A model generated the notes under the pieces. That model ran no database searches. It saw only the letters and a program-made list of their open reading frames with translations, and was not told the DNA's origin. Below, piece after piece: positions 52,697-61,185 of a stretch of DNA of 64,000 bases. Numbering within the stretch: the first letter of the stretch is position 1; each line of letters opens with the position of its first letter. Source of the stretch: Gaetbulibacter sp. 4G1 (lineage in GTDB: Bacteria > Bacteroidota > Bacteroidia > Flavobacteriales > Flavobacteriaceae); NCBI RefSeq assembly GCF_002741945.1, contig NZ_MDVN01000022.1, positions 682,001 to 746,000 on the forward strand. Direction: 5' to 3'. A program made the translations under genes and the position numbers.

Positions 52697-52712
52697 CGTT
52701 CCACGTGGAACA
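52697..52712. promoter_or_regulatory. parS-like ParB-binding site, right copy
   Basis: The same 14-bp palindrome GTTCCACGTGGAAC occurs at 52698-52711, ending in A as in the parS consensus, nine bases after the mnmG stop. The two copies are about 1.9 kb apart and flank one gene. Confidence 0.85.
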
Positions 52713-52746
52713 TTTCATTATTTTTTAGAAATACATTTACAAGTCT

Positions 52747-53610
52747 GTGGCAAATAAAAACTCAAATCATGTTCATTTAAAAGTAAAGGATTACTCTGTT
52801 TCAGGAGAAGAATTTGAATTAATCTTAAATTCGGAATACGGCTTTTTAGAAACTACGCCTCAGCCATCTTTGAATAAACTACCTAATTATTACGAAAGCG
52901 AAGATTACATTTCGCATACAGATTCTCAACGAAATCTGTTTGAAAAAGCATACCATTTAGTTAGGAAGGTTTCATTAAAAAAGAAATTAAAACTAATTAA
53001 TTCATTTTCACCAACCAATAAAACCTTACTAGATGTTGGGTGCGGAACTGGTGATTTTTTGCAAACGGCAAAGCAAAATAATTGGAATGTTTCAGGAATT
53101 GAACCCAATAAACAGGCTCGTAAAATTGCTAACAATAAAACAGATGACTCTGTTTTTGAAACCAGCCAACTTTTAAAATTTGAAGAATCTAGCTTTGATG
53201 TTATAACACTTTGGCATGTATTGGAACATTTACCAAATATAGAAGAGCAAATGTCTTGCTTTAAAAAACTACTAAAACCAAAAGGGACATTAATTATAGC
53301 TGTGCCTAATCACAAAAGTTACGACGCAAAGTATTATAAACAATTTTGGGCCGCTTATGATGTACCCAGACACCTTTGGCATTTTAATAAAGGTTCAATT
53401 TCAAAATTGGTTTCTAAGCAGTTTATGAAAGTTGTAAAAATTAAACCAATGTTTTTTGATGCTTTTTATGTAAGTCTACTTTCTGAAAAATATAAATCTG
53501 GAAAAATGAATTTAGTTAAAGGTTTTTATGTTGGACTGATGTCAAATTTAAAATCGATAACTACAAAAGAAGCTTCTTCTCTAATTTACATTATTAAAAA
53601 CAACCAATAA
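52747..53610 (+). CDS. Class I SAM-dependent methyltransferase
   Basis: A 287-residue protein with a GTG start. The SAM-binding domain is in the middle (LLDVGCGTGDFLQTAKQNNWNVSGIEPN; then FDVITLWHVLEHLPNIEEQM and LKPKGTLIIAVPNHKS). The N-terminus (LILNSEYGFLETTPQPSLNKLPNYYESEDYISH) is the pattern of the methyltransferase often found beside polysaccharide or mnmG genes in flavobacteria. Substrate unknown. It follows mnmG and the second parS-like site on the same strand. Confidence 0.88.
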   Translation: MANKNSNHVHLKVKDYSVSGEEFELILNSEYGFLETTPQPSLNKLPNYYESEDYISHTDSQRNLFEKAYHLVRKVSLKKKLKLINSFSPTNKTLLDVGCGTGDFLQTAKQNNWNVSGIEPNKQARKIANNKTDDSVFETSQLLKFEESSFDVITLWHVLEHLPNIEEQMSCFKKLLKPKGTLIIAVPNHKSYDAKYYKQFWAAYDVPRHLWHFNKGSISKLVSKQFMKVVKIKPMFFDAFYVSLLSEKYKSGKMNLVKGFYVGLMSNLKSITTKEASSLIYIIKNNQ

Positions 53611-53631
53611 CTGTTTTAACAAATGTATTGA

Positions 53632-53682
53632 GACTTTCAAGTGCCTAGGCGCACAATCTAAAGGGTGTTTTGTGAAAGCGTC
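53632..53682 (+). other. Structured intergenic segment (possible small RNA or terminator)
   Basis: After the methyltransferase, GACTTTCA (53632-53639) pairs with TGAAAGCGTC (53673-53682, two-base bulge), and GTGC/GCAC (53641-53654) forms an inner hairpin. It is clearly more GC-rich than the flanks. No T-run follows directly. Nothing else in the 233-bp gap is recognised apart from the promoter near its end. Confidence 0.35.
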
Positions 53683-53804
53683 TTAAAAGCCCTTAAACAA
53701 GCTTGTTTTTAATAGATATTTATTATTTAAAACCACAAACAACATAAGAATTCATTATATGTTAAATTCAAAATAATTTCATGCTGATTTATGCCATACT
53801 TTAT

Positions 53805-53812
53805 TACATTTG
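53805..53812 (+). promoter_or_regulatory. Candidate -7 element for the OmpH-like gene
   Basis: TACATTTG fits TAnnTTTG, about 32 bases before the ATG at 53844. The same octamer occurs before pgk. Confidence 0.55.
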
Positions 53813-53843
53813 TGCGAATTCTTAAAATAGAAAAACCAAACAC

Positions 53844-54371
53844 ATGAAAAATATAGTTTACGTAGTTTTAGCAATGATTGTTTTATCCTCATGCCAAAAA
53901 CAAGCAAAAATTGGATATGTAAATAACGGAACGGTTATAAATGATTTTCAAGAAAAGAAAGACCTTGAAGCAAAGTTCGAAATAAAAAAAGTGGCGTTTC
54001 AAAAAAAATTCGATAGTATCGATTTAGCGTTTCAAAACGAAGTTCAAAAATTTCAAACGGACGCTAAAAGAATGTCTCAAACAAAAGCTCAGCAAAAATA
54101 TCAGGAGCTTGGTCAAAAGAAACAAATACAAGATCAGCAAAAACAAGTAGAAGCTCAACAATTTCAGCAAGCATTTCAAGTTGAAATGGATTCTTTAATA
54201 ATTAAAGTAAAAGATTTTGTTAATGACTACGGTAAGAAAAATGGATACACTTATATTTTAGGAACTACTGATGCAGTATCAACAGTTATGTATGGTACCG
54301 ATGAAAACGATTTAACACAAACAATTATAGATGCTTTAAATAAGGTTGATAATACTGATATTAAAGAGTAG
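53844..54371 (+). CDS. OmpH/Skp-like periplasmic lipoprotein
   Basis: A 175-residue protein with a lipoprotein signal (MIVLSSCQKQ). The mature part starts IGYVNNGTVINDFQEKKDLEAKFEIKKVAFQKKFD and continues as a Gln/Lys-rich coiled coil, ending VNDYGKKNGYTYILGTTDAVSTVMYGTDENDLTQTIIDALNK, the Skp/OmpH C-terminus. Such proteins are periplasmic chaperones for outer-membrane proteins; being lipidated is a variant seen in this phylum. Single gene, own promoter and terminator. Confidence 0.9.
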   Translation: MKNIVYVVLAMIVLSSCQKQAKIGYVNNGTVINDFQEKKDLEAKFEIKKVAFQKKFDSIDLAFQNEVQKFQTDAKRMSQTKAQQKYQELGQKKQIQDQQKQVEAQQFQQAFQVEMDSLIIKVKDFVNDYGKKNGYTYILGTTDAVSTVMYGTDENDLTQTIIDALNKVDNTDIKE

Positions 54372-54396
54372 TTATAATATAAAACACTTTTAACAG

Positions 54397-54425
54397 AAAG
54401 CTCTTTTTATTAAAGAGCTTTTTTT
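54397..54425. terminator. Bidirectional terminator between OmpH-like and DUF6438 genes
   Basis: AAAGCTCTTT (54397-54406) and AAAGAGCTTT (54412-54421) form a perfect 10-bp stem with a T-run on the plus side and A-rich sequence on the other, serving both convergent genes. Confidence 0.88.
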
Positions 54426-54428
54426 GTG

Positions 54429-54848
54429 TTATAATTTATCTTTAATATTTTCAATTAAATTGTTGATTTTCAACAAGTTGCCAGAAGAGCGAGTAGATCG
54501 ATAAACAACTTTTTTGTCATTTATTTTTAATATGGTAAAGGGTATATCTCTTCCGTTTGTATTTCCTATTTCTTCAGGACTAAAATGCTTCATTAAATAT
54601 TCAATACGCTTAACCGTGTCTAAAGGAATTAAGGTTTCGTAAACCCCTTTTTTATTTACATTGTCAATCCCATTATATACAACACGACCATTATTGTAAA
54701 TGTATAGGTCGTAGACAGGACAATTGCCTAAACATTTACCTTTGGAAAAGGTTACGATTAATTTTTCTTTAACTACTGAAGTGTTTTTTTTGCTAATCGA
54801 ACAAGAGGGAGACATTAAAATCATTATAATTAAACTTAAATATTTCAT
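54429..54848 (-). CDS. Lipoprotein, DUF6438-like
   Basis: A 139-residue protein with a lipoprotein signal (MILMSPSCSIS). The mature domain starts VTFSKGKCLGNCPVYDLYIYNNGRVVYNG, the pattern of DUF6438 (two conserved cysteines in a C-x3-C-P motif), and ends in a short helix. The cysteine pair could bind metal or form a disulfide. Function unknown. It is opposite in strand to the OmpH-like gene. Confidence 0.8.
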   Translation of the reverse strand: MKYLSLIIMILMSPSCSISKKNTSVVKEKLIVTFSKGKCLGNCPVYDLYIYNNGRVVYNGIDNVNKKGVYETLIPLDTVKRIEYLMKHFSPEEIGNTNGRDIPFTILKINDKKVVYRSTRSSGNLLKINNLIENIKDKL

Positions 54849-54932
54849 ATTACTTTTTAGTTTCTAATTAACTGGTAATAAAGACTTACAGCTTTAGGCA
54901 TGCTTTATTACTAGTTAATACCAACCAATAAA

Positions 54933-55928
54933 TCACTTTTTATGCGAGCAATGACTTTTGTTTGGGTTGCCAAAAGTGTTTGCTTTTTTCCAACTTCCTG
55001 GAGCTGGCAGTATGCTTTTTTTATTACTTCTTGAAGTTGATGATGCTCCAAGATTATTTCTTATATAATTTCTTAACTCTATTAATTCATTATGGTTATA
55101 CATAAGTTGAATTTTTTGCTCAGCTATTGAGCTTCCATTTACACCACCATTTCGAGTAACAAAAGTTGCAAATACCTCAGCAATATCTTCGCCAGGATTT
55201 GTTGATGCATATTGTGTAACATACCTACTGCTATACTTAGTATAAAAGCTTTCCATAGCTGTTTCAGTGTCTTTGGCTTTTATAAATTCCTCCCATATAT
55301 CTGCCCAATAGCTGCTTTGTAATTTGTTTATATATGATGCTGTTTTAGAACAACCTTCACCTGTATAATAATTACTACAATTAGCTTCATTAATAATTGC
55401 ATCTACCTGGTCGTTATTTAGAGTTAAAATATGGCCAAACTCATGAATTATAGTATATGCTAATTCTTTTTGGTCATTAGCAAAGTTTATTGCAACTCCC
55501 ATTTGCCACTTTGAAAGATCCGATTTAGTTTCAATTACAAAACCTGAACTACCAGAAACATCTCCATTATAAATTAAAAACTCATTCATTTTAGTTCTAT
55601 AATTAGCAGGTATTATTTTTTTTGTTAAAGACCAAAGCTCTTGATGCTTTTTCGTGTCTTGTTGATATGCAAGATCTTGCCCCGTTACTTTATAGTCTTG
55701 TTTTTTAATAATGTTATCTCCATCAATTGTATATAACGTAATTTCTCCATCACTTCCTGTTGGGTTGTTTGTATTATCTGGGTTATCTGTTGTATCACCA
55801 GGATTACTATTAGTGTCAGGATTAACAGTAGTTGTTAAGCCATCATCTATTTCTTCAGTATTACAAGAGTTAAAGGTTACAAAAGAGAGCAAAATTGTAA
55901 AAGTAAAAACGAGCTTTATATTTTTCAT
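54933..55928 (-). CDS. Putative zinc metalloprotease lipoprotein (HEFGH motif)
   Basis: A 331-residue protein with a lipoprotein signal (LLSFVTFNSCNT). A Thr/Asn/Pro/Asp-rich linker spans ~25-60. The catalytic region around residue 164 reads LAYTIIHEFGHILTLNND, a zincin HEXXH, and ~80 residues later NPGEDIAEVFATFV may provide the third ligand (Glu). Further cysteines (ANCSNYYTGEGCSK) suggest a disulfide. The tail is Ser/Lys-rich and ends HCSHKK. I do not know the family. Single minus-strand gene upstream of the sigma/FecR triad, divergent from it. Confidence 0.8.
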   Translation of the reverse strand: MKNIKLVFTFTILLSFVTFNSCNTEEIDDGLTTTVNPDTNSNPGDTTDNPDNTNNPTGSDGEITLYTIDGDNIIKKQDYKVTGQDLAYQQDTKKHQELWSLTKKIIPANYRTKMNEFLIYNGDVSGSSGFVIETKSDLSKWQMGVAINFANDQKELAYTIIHEFGHILTLNNDQVDAIINEANCSNYYTGEGCSKTASYINKLQSSYWADIWEEFIKAKDTETAMESFYTKYSSRYVTQYASTNPGEDIAEVFATFVTRNGGVNGSSIAEQKIQLMYNHNELIELRNYIRNNLGASSTSRSNKKSILPAPGSWKKANTFGNPNKSHCSHKK

Positions 55929-56009
55929 CTGTTCAAGTTTTGGGTTTAACTATTGTTTATAGTAAAACAGACAATTAAAAAAACACCCTACTTTTTATTT
56001 AATTTTATT

Positions 56010-56017
56010 TAGTTTTG
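56010..56017 (+). promoter_or_regulatory. Candidate -7 element for the ECF sigma gene
   Basis: TAGTTTTG fits TAnnTTTG, 20 bases before the ATG. The surrounding sequence is T-rich, so a chance match is possible. Confidence 0.35.
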
Positions 56018-56037
56018 AAAAAGGTAATTTTAAATAA

Positions 56038-56544
56038 ATGAAGCATAAATCTGTTTGCGAAAGCGAAACATTTAAAGTTGTTTTTAACACACACTCAGAC
56101 ACTTTAAGAAATTTTATATACTATAAATGTGGAGATATCCAGCAAGCCGAAGATATTGTTCAAGATACTTTTATTAAATTATGGAAAAATTGTGCTAAAG
56201 TAGTTTTTGAAAAGGCTAAATCATATTTGTTTACAGTTGCCAATAATGCTTTTTTAAATGAAGTCGCTCATAAAAAAGTTGTTTTAGAGCACCAAAAAAA
56301 GCATTCTCAAAAGAGTTCTAATATTACACCAGAGTTTCTGCTTGAAGAAAAGGAGTTTATGATAAAGCTTAATGCGGCTATAGCAAATTTACCCTTTAGG
56401 CAAAGAGAAGTGTTTTTGTTAAGTAGAATTGACAAAAAGAAATATTCTGAAATCGCAGAAATAGTTGGTATAACAGTTAAAGCTGTAGAAAAAAGAATGA
56501 GTCAAGCATTGATTGTTTTACGAAAAAAAATAGGAGATGTATAA
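56038..56544 (+). CDS. ECF-family RNA polymerase sigma factor (FecI-like)
   Basis: A 168-residue sigma-70 of the extracytoplasmic-function group. Region 2 reads FKVVFNTHSDTLRNFIYYKCGDIQQAEDIVQDTFIKLWKN, region 4 reads ANLPFRQREVFLLSRIDKKKYSEIAEIVGITVKAVEKRMSQALIVLRKK. It should direct transcription of the following receptor genes once FecR passes on the signal. It stands first in a same-strand group with FecR and the TonB receptor. Confidence 0.94.
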   Translation: MKHKSVCESETFKVVFNTHSDTLRNFIYYKCGDIQQAEDIVQDTFIKLWKNCAKVVFEKAKSYLFTVANNAFLNEVAHKKVVLEHQKKHSQKSSNITPEFLLEEKEFMIKLNAAIANLPFRQREVFLLSRIDKKKYSEIAEIVGITVKAVEKRMSQALIVLRKKIGDV

Positions 56545-56600
56545 TAAAAGTAGGGTAAAACATTAAAAATTTGTTCTATATATAAAAAGAAACCATAACA

Positions 56601-57518
56601 ATGGAAAAACAATACTCTGATGATACTTTTTTAGCTAGATGGATTTCTGGAGAGCTAACTCCTGAAGAATTATCTGAGTTTAAAAAATCAAAGGACTATA
56701 AAAGTTTTGAAAGAATAAACAAAGGTGCTCAAAACCTCTCTGTACCTGCTTATAACAAAAACAATGCATTTTCAAAGTTGCAGGAGGATATAAACAAAAA
56801 AACAAAAACTGTTAAATTGATTCCTAATTGGGCTTATAGAGCTGCAGCTATATTGGTTGTTGCATTAAGCGTGCTTTTCTTTTTAAATAATAAATCAACC
56901 CATTTTAAAACAGGTGTTGGTGAGCAACTAGTTGTTACATTGCCAGACAACTCTAAAGTAAATTTAAATGCAAATTCTTCAATAAAATTTAAAGAAAAAG
57001 ATTGGAGTGAAAATAGAGAGCTAAAATTTAGCGGCGAAGCCTTTTTTGATGTTGAGAAGGGGTCGTCTTTTAGAGTGAAATCAGATGAGGGCATTGTAGA
57101 AGTATTAGGAACTGAATTTAACGTTATTTCTAAGAACAATTTTTTTGAAATAAAATGCTATGAAGGTAAGGTTAAGGTTTTAAATTCTGGAAATAATGAT
57201 TTAGCTATATTGACATTAGGAAAGGCCTTTAGGGTACATAATAAGGAAAACAAAAACTGGACTTTTATAGAAAAAACACCAACTTGGATACAAGGAGAGA
57301 GTAGTTTTAAAGACATGCCGCTAAAACAAGTAATAAAAGCACTTGAAGACCAGTATGAAATTAAATTCGATATTTCCCTTATTAATTTAAATAGACGTTT
57401 TACAGGAAGCTTTACCCATAAAAACTTAAAGCTTGCTTTACAAACCGTTTTTACTCCAATGAATATTAATTATACTACATCAAAGAATAACACAATTATT
57501 CTTAAAGATAAAAAGTGA
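56601..57518 (+). CDS. FecR family anti-sigma/signal-transducing protein
   Basis: A 305-residue membrane protein. The cytoplasmic N-terminus (~85 residues) interacts with the sigma factor; one membrane segment follows (AAAILVVALSVLFFL). The periplasmic FecR domain is recognised by VTLPDNSKVNLNANSSIKFKEKDW and GEAFFDVEKGSSFRVKSDEGIVEVLGTEFNV. The last ~70 residues match DUF4974 (MPLKQVIKALEDQYEIKFD). It relays the signal from the STN domain of the receptor to the sigma factor. Confidence 0.94.
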   Translation: MEKQYSDDTFLARWISGELTPEELSEFKKSKDYKSFERINKGAQNLSVPAYNKNNAFSKLQEDINKKTKTVKLIPNWAYRAAAILVVALSVLFFLNNKSTHFKTGVGEQLVVTLPDNSKVNLNANSSIKFKEKDWSENRELKFSGEAFFDVEKGSSFRVKSDEGIVEVLGTEFNVISKNNFFEIKCYEGKVKVLNSGNNDLAILTLGKAFRVHNKENKNWTFIEKTPTWIQGESSFKDMPLKQVIKALEDQYEIKFDISLINLNRRFTGSFTHKNLKLALQTVFTPMNINYTTSKNNTIILKDKK

Positions 57519-57574
57519 AACAATTTTTTTTGATTAATATTGTTACAAATTATAAATAGTTTGTAGCAGTAATA

Positions 57575-59926
57575 ATGAACCTAAAGTATACATTCTTGTT
57601 TTTTTTTCTTTTGGTTTCATTGGTAAACGCTCAAGAAAGAACATCCATTAATTATAATCAAGAACCACTTGTGGATGTGCTTTTAGATATTGAAAAAAAG
57701 TTTGATATTAAATTTTCTTTTAATTCAGAGCTAATAAATAAGCAAAGTATTACTTTTTTAAAAAGCATCGCTAGTTTACAAGATATAATTACAGCAATAG
57801 AATCTCAAACAAACTTAGAATTTCAAAAGGCATCAGAACGATATTACCTTATAAAAAAGCAAACATTGTTAGACCTTCTATCAACGCAGCAATTAGACGA
57901 AGTTGTTATAAGTGAGTACATTACATCGGGAGTAAAGAAGAAAGATGATGGCTCGGTTGTTTTGACACCTAAAACTTTAGGTATTTTACCAGGGCTAACA
58001 GAGTCAGATGTATTACAAAGTTTGCAATTACTTCCTGGCGTACAAAGCCCTACGGAAACGACTTCAGGGCTATATGTAAGAGGAGGAACACCAGATCAAA
58101 ATCAAATATTGTGGGATGGTATAAAAATGTATAATACAGGCCACTTTTTTGGAATGATATCTGCGTTTAACCCTTATATAACTAAAGATATTGCCTTTTT
58201 TTCTAATGGAACAAGTGCTCGATATGGCAATAGTATTTCCAGTGTAATAGATATTGCTTCTTACAATAATGTGCCTGAAAAAATTGAAGGAGGTTTAGGT
58301 TTTAATATGACACACGCTGATCTTTTTTTAAAAGCACCAATCACAAAAAAATTTGCTTTAGTAGCCTCGGCAAGAAAATCATATACAGACGCTATAAACA
58401 CTTTTACTTTTCAAAACCTATCAAGCAGAGTATTTCAGAACACAAAGATTTCGGAAGGAAATAAGATTTATGATGACGATAATGTAACATTAACAAACGA
58501 TTCTTTTAGTTTTTCTGACGTTACATTAAAAGCCATCTTTAATCCATCAGAAGGAGATGAAGTTGTTTTTAGCAGTTTGTTTACTAAGAATAAATTAGAT
58601 TATGGATTCTTAATTGAAGAATTTGAAGAAGTATCTAAAGATGTTTTAGACATAAAAAACAAGGGATTGAGTTTAACGTGGAATCATAATTATAGTAATT
58701 CATTTTCGCATGAAATTCAAGCTTATTATTCAAATTTTGAATTGGATTATGAAGGCACAAACAATTACCCTAACGACCTTTTTAATAAAACAACTAAAAA
58801 TAATATCATTCTAGATAAAGGCATTTCAATTCATACCAATTGGAAAATTAATAAGGAAAACACTTTGGCTATTGGATATCAATTATCTTCAAATAAAGTA
58901 GACTTTTCTTTGGGGTACGATAATAATTATTTTCCAGATGATCTTTATGAAGATATAAACAGAAAAAGTAATAGCACTAATACAATTTATACCGACTATC
59001 AATTTAAAAAAACACGAAAGTGGTTGATATATTTAGGACTTAGGGGTGATTTCGTGTCATTATTAAAGAAGTTTTATTTAGAACCTAGGTTGCTGACAGA
59101 GGTTTATTTAAGCAAGCCAATTAAAGCTAAAATCGCTTTAGAAAGAAGACATCAAAACTTAAGTCAAATTTTAGAATTTAACACCAGAGATTTCGGATTA
59201 GAAAACCAAGTTTGGGCTTTAGCTCAAGATGATTATGTACCACTACAAAGAAGCAATAAGCTGTCTATAGGTTTTAATTTTAATGATAATGGATGGAATA
59301 TAGACATTGACTTTTATAAAATAAAAACAAAAGGCTTATCATCATTAACTAGGGGTTTTGAAAGCACGGGTGCAAATTACTCAGAGGGAGAAAGCAGTAT
59401 TTCAGGTATTGATATTTTGCTTAAAAAGAGAATAAATAATTATAGAACATGGCTAAGTTATACAACAACAAAAAAGGATTTTAACTTTAATGATATAAAC
59501 AATTCTCAGTCATTTTCTGGTAATTTTCATATTGCGCATCAGCTTTATTGGTCACATTCGTATAAATTAAATGCTTTTGATTTCTCTTTAGGGTGGCGAT
59601 TTAGAACAGGTATACCTTACACAAAAGCTTTGGGGCTGCAAGATGATGGATATTCTATTCTTTACGATAAAATTAATAATGAGCGCCTTCCAAATTATCA
59701 TCGCTTAGATTTTTCAGCAACATATAAATTTAATATTTCAAAAAGTGAGACATGGAGAGGTAAATTGGGTTTTTCATTACTTAATGTATATAATAAAAAA
59801 AGCATCTTAAGTAGAGACAATAGAGTTAGATTATCTACCGACCCAGATACTCCATACTTTTTGCAAGAAACAACTAAAACATCTTTAGGAATAACACCTA
59901 ATTTAGTGTTCAGAATAGAGTTTTAA
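57575..59926 (+). CDS. TonB-dependent outer-membrane receptor with N-terminal STN signalling domain
   Basis: A 783-residue outer-membrane receptor. Signal peptide FFFLLVSLVNAQ. Residues ~20-100 are an STN domain (INYNQEPLVDVLLDIEKKFDIKFSFNSE), the signal output to FecR. The plug domain follows (VLTPKTLGILPGLTESDVLQSLQLLPGVQSPTETTSGLYVRGGTPDQNQILWDGIKMYN), then the barrel, which ends TPNLVFRIEF. No SusD or hydrolase gene follows, so the ligand may be a siderophore, metal complex or small peptide rather than a glycan; this is inference. Confidence 0.93.
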   Translation: MNLKYTFLFFFLLVSLVNAQERTSINYNQEPLVDVLLDIEKKFDIKFSFNSELINKQSITFLKSIASLQDIITAIESQTNLEFQKASERYYLIKKQTLLDLLSTQQLDEVVISEYITSGVKKKDDGSVVLTPKTLGILPGLTESDVLQSLQLLPGVQSPTETTSGLYVRGGTPDQNQILWDGIKMYNTGHFFGMISAFNPYITKDIAFFSNGTSARYGNSISSVIDIASYNNVPEKIEGGLGFNMTHADLFLKAPITKKFALVASARKSYTDAINTFTFQNLSSRVFQNTKISEGNKIYDDDNVTLTNDSFSFSDVTLKAIFNPSEGDEVVFSSLFTKNKLDYGFLIEEFEEVSKDVLDIKNKGLSLTWNHNYSNSFSHEIQAYYSNFELDYEGTNNYPNDLFNKTTKNNIILDKGISIHTNWKINKENTLAIGYQLSSNKVDFSLGYDNNYFPDDLYEDINRKSNSTNTIYTDYQFKKTRKWLIYLGLRGDFVSLLKKFYLEPRLLTEVYLSKPIKAKIALERRHQNLSQILEFNTRDFGLENQVWALAQDDYVPLQRSNKLSIGFNFNDNGWNIDIDFYKIKTKGLSSLTRGFESTGANYSEGESSISGIDILLKKRINNYRTWLSYTTTKKDFNFNDINNSQSFSGNFHIAHQLYWSHSYKLNAFDFSLGWRFRTGIPYTKALGLQDDGYSILYDKINNERLPNYHRLDFSATYKFNISKSETWRGKLGFSLLNVYNKKSILSRDNRVRLSTDPDTPYFLQETTKTSLGITPNLVFRIEF

Positions 59927-59932
59927 AAGCTA

Positions 59933-61087
59933 TTATGTTGGTTTTTTGTGAAGTAACCTTGTTAGTTTAATAGATAAATCGGTTAAAATAATTTTAGAAT
60001 TCCCATTACGCTCAATATGGTAAATGGCATTTTGTAGTTCATCACTAATTTCTAAAATGTTATTACCATGCACAAAAGGCGCAAAGTTATCCAGTTTAAA
60101 CTTTTCGGTTTTTGGTTCCAAGAACACCAAATCTGTAGCATTATAATTTAAAAGCAAAGCCTGACGAAAAAAATCTAAACAAAAATTAAGAAACTGTTTT
60201 TGAGTCTCACGACCAGTTTTTGCTATGTCTTCACTCCAAGAAATTAAATCATGAATCGCTGCCTTGTTGCCTTTAGCTTTAAAAGCACTACGAATCCAGA
60301 AAATAAACCAAGTTTCAAATTGTATATCTTCAGAATCTTGATATACTAAATCGCAAGCTTTATTATAATTTCCATTGGATTGATGTGCTATTTTTGTTGC
60401 TACCGAAAGTTCTAAACCATAACTTTTAACTAAGGCGCTTTTAATAACATCCTCTGCTAAAGGTGGAAAGTGTAAAACTTGACAACGCGATTTTATAGTA
60501 TTAATTATTTGTTCTTCATCTTCAGCAACTAAAAGGAAGATTGTTTTATTTGGAGGCTCTTCAATAAGTTTTAAAAGTTTGTTTGCACAAGCAGTATTCA
60601 TTTTTTCTGCCATCCAAATAAGCATTACTTTATAACCACCTTCATAAGATTTTAGTGTTAACGATTTTACAATTTCATGTGCCTCATCAACCCCAATTTG
60701 CCCTTGCTTATTGTCAACACCAAGTAATTTATACCAGTCAAACAAATTTCCATAAGGCTGTTCTTTCAGTAATTGACGCCACTCTTCTAAATAAAAACTA
60801 GATACTGGTTTGCTCTTAACTTTATCGCTAGTTGTAACAGGAAATGCAAAATGTAAATCGGGATGTGAAAAGTTTTTAAATTTTAGGTTACACGTCTCAT
60901 TTCCAGAGTTGTTTTCTCCGTTAGAGTTAGAACACAAAATGTATTGCGCATAAGCAATTGCCATAGGCAATGTGCCACAACCTTCGTTACCCACAAACAA
61001 TTGAGCATGCGGTATCCTGCCATTGTCAACACTTTGTGTTAAATGGTTTTTAATATGATTTTGACCTAATATATCTTCAAAAAGCAT
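59933..61087 (-). CDS. holB: DNA polymerase III delta' subunit-like protein
   Basis: A 384-residue AAA+ protein of the clamp loader. It opens FEDILGQNHIKNHLTQSVDNGRIPHAQLFVGNEGCGTLPMAIAYA; the P-loop is altered (GNEGCGTL), as in non-hydrolysing delta'. MLIWMAEKMNTACANKLLKLIEEPPNKTIFLLVAEDEEQIINTIKSRCQVLHFPPL is the typical sensor region. The ATG at 61087 is preceded by an unlikely TTG. It converges on the TonB receptor and is divergent from the DUF2652 gene. Confidence 0.92.
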   Translation of the reverse strand: MLFEDILGQNHIKNHLTQSVDNGRIPHAQLFVGNEGCGTLPMAIAYAQYILCSNSNGENNSGNETCNLKFKNFSHPDLHFAFPVTTSDKVKSKPVSSFYLEEWRQLLKEQPYGNLFDWYKLLGVDNKQGQIGVDEAHEIVKSLTLKSYEGGYKVMLIWMAEKMNTACANKLLKLIEEPPNKTIFLLVAEDEEQIINTIKSRCQVLHFPPLAEDVIKSALVKSYGLELSVATKIAHQSNGNYNKACDLVYQDSEDIQFETWFIFWIRSAFKAKGNKAAIHDLISWSEDIAKTGRETQKQFLNFCLDFFRQALLLNYNATDLVFLEPKTEKFKLDNFAPFVHGNNILEISDELQNAIYHIERNGNSKIILTDLSIKLTRLLHKKPT

Positions 61088-61185
61088 CAAACAAATATAA
61101 CTTATGTTTTTAACATTATGTTGTAATAAATTAAAGATAAATCGACTTATTTTTATAGGATAAACAACAGCCTATAATTTAAAAA

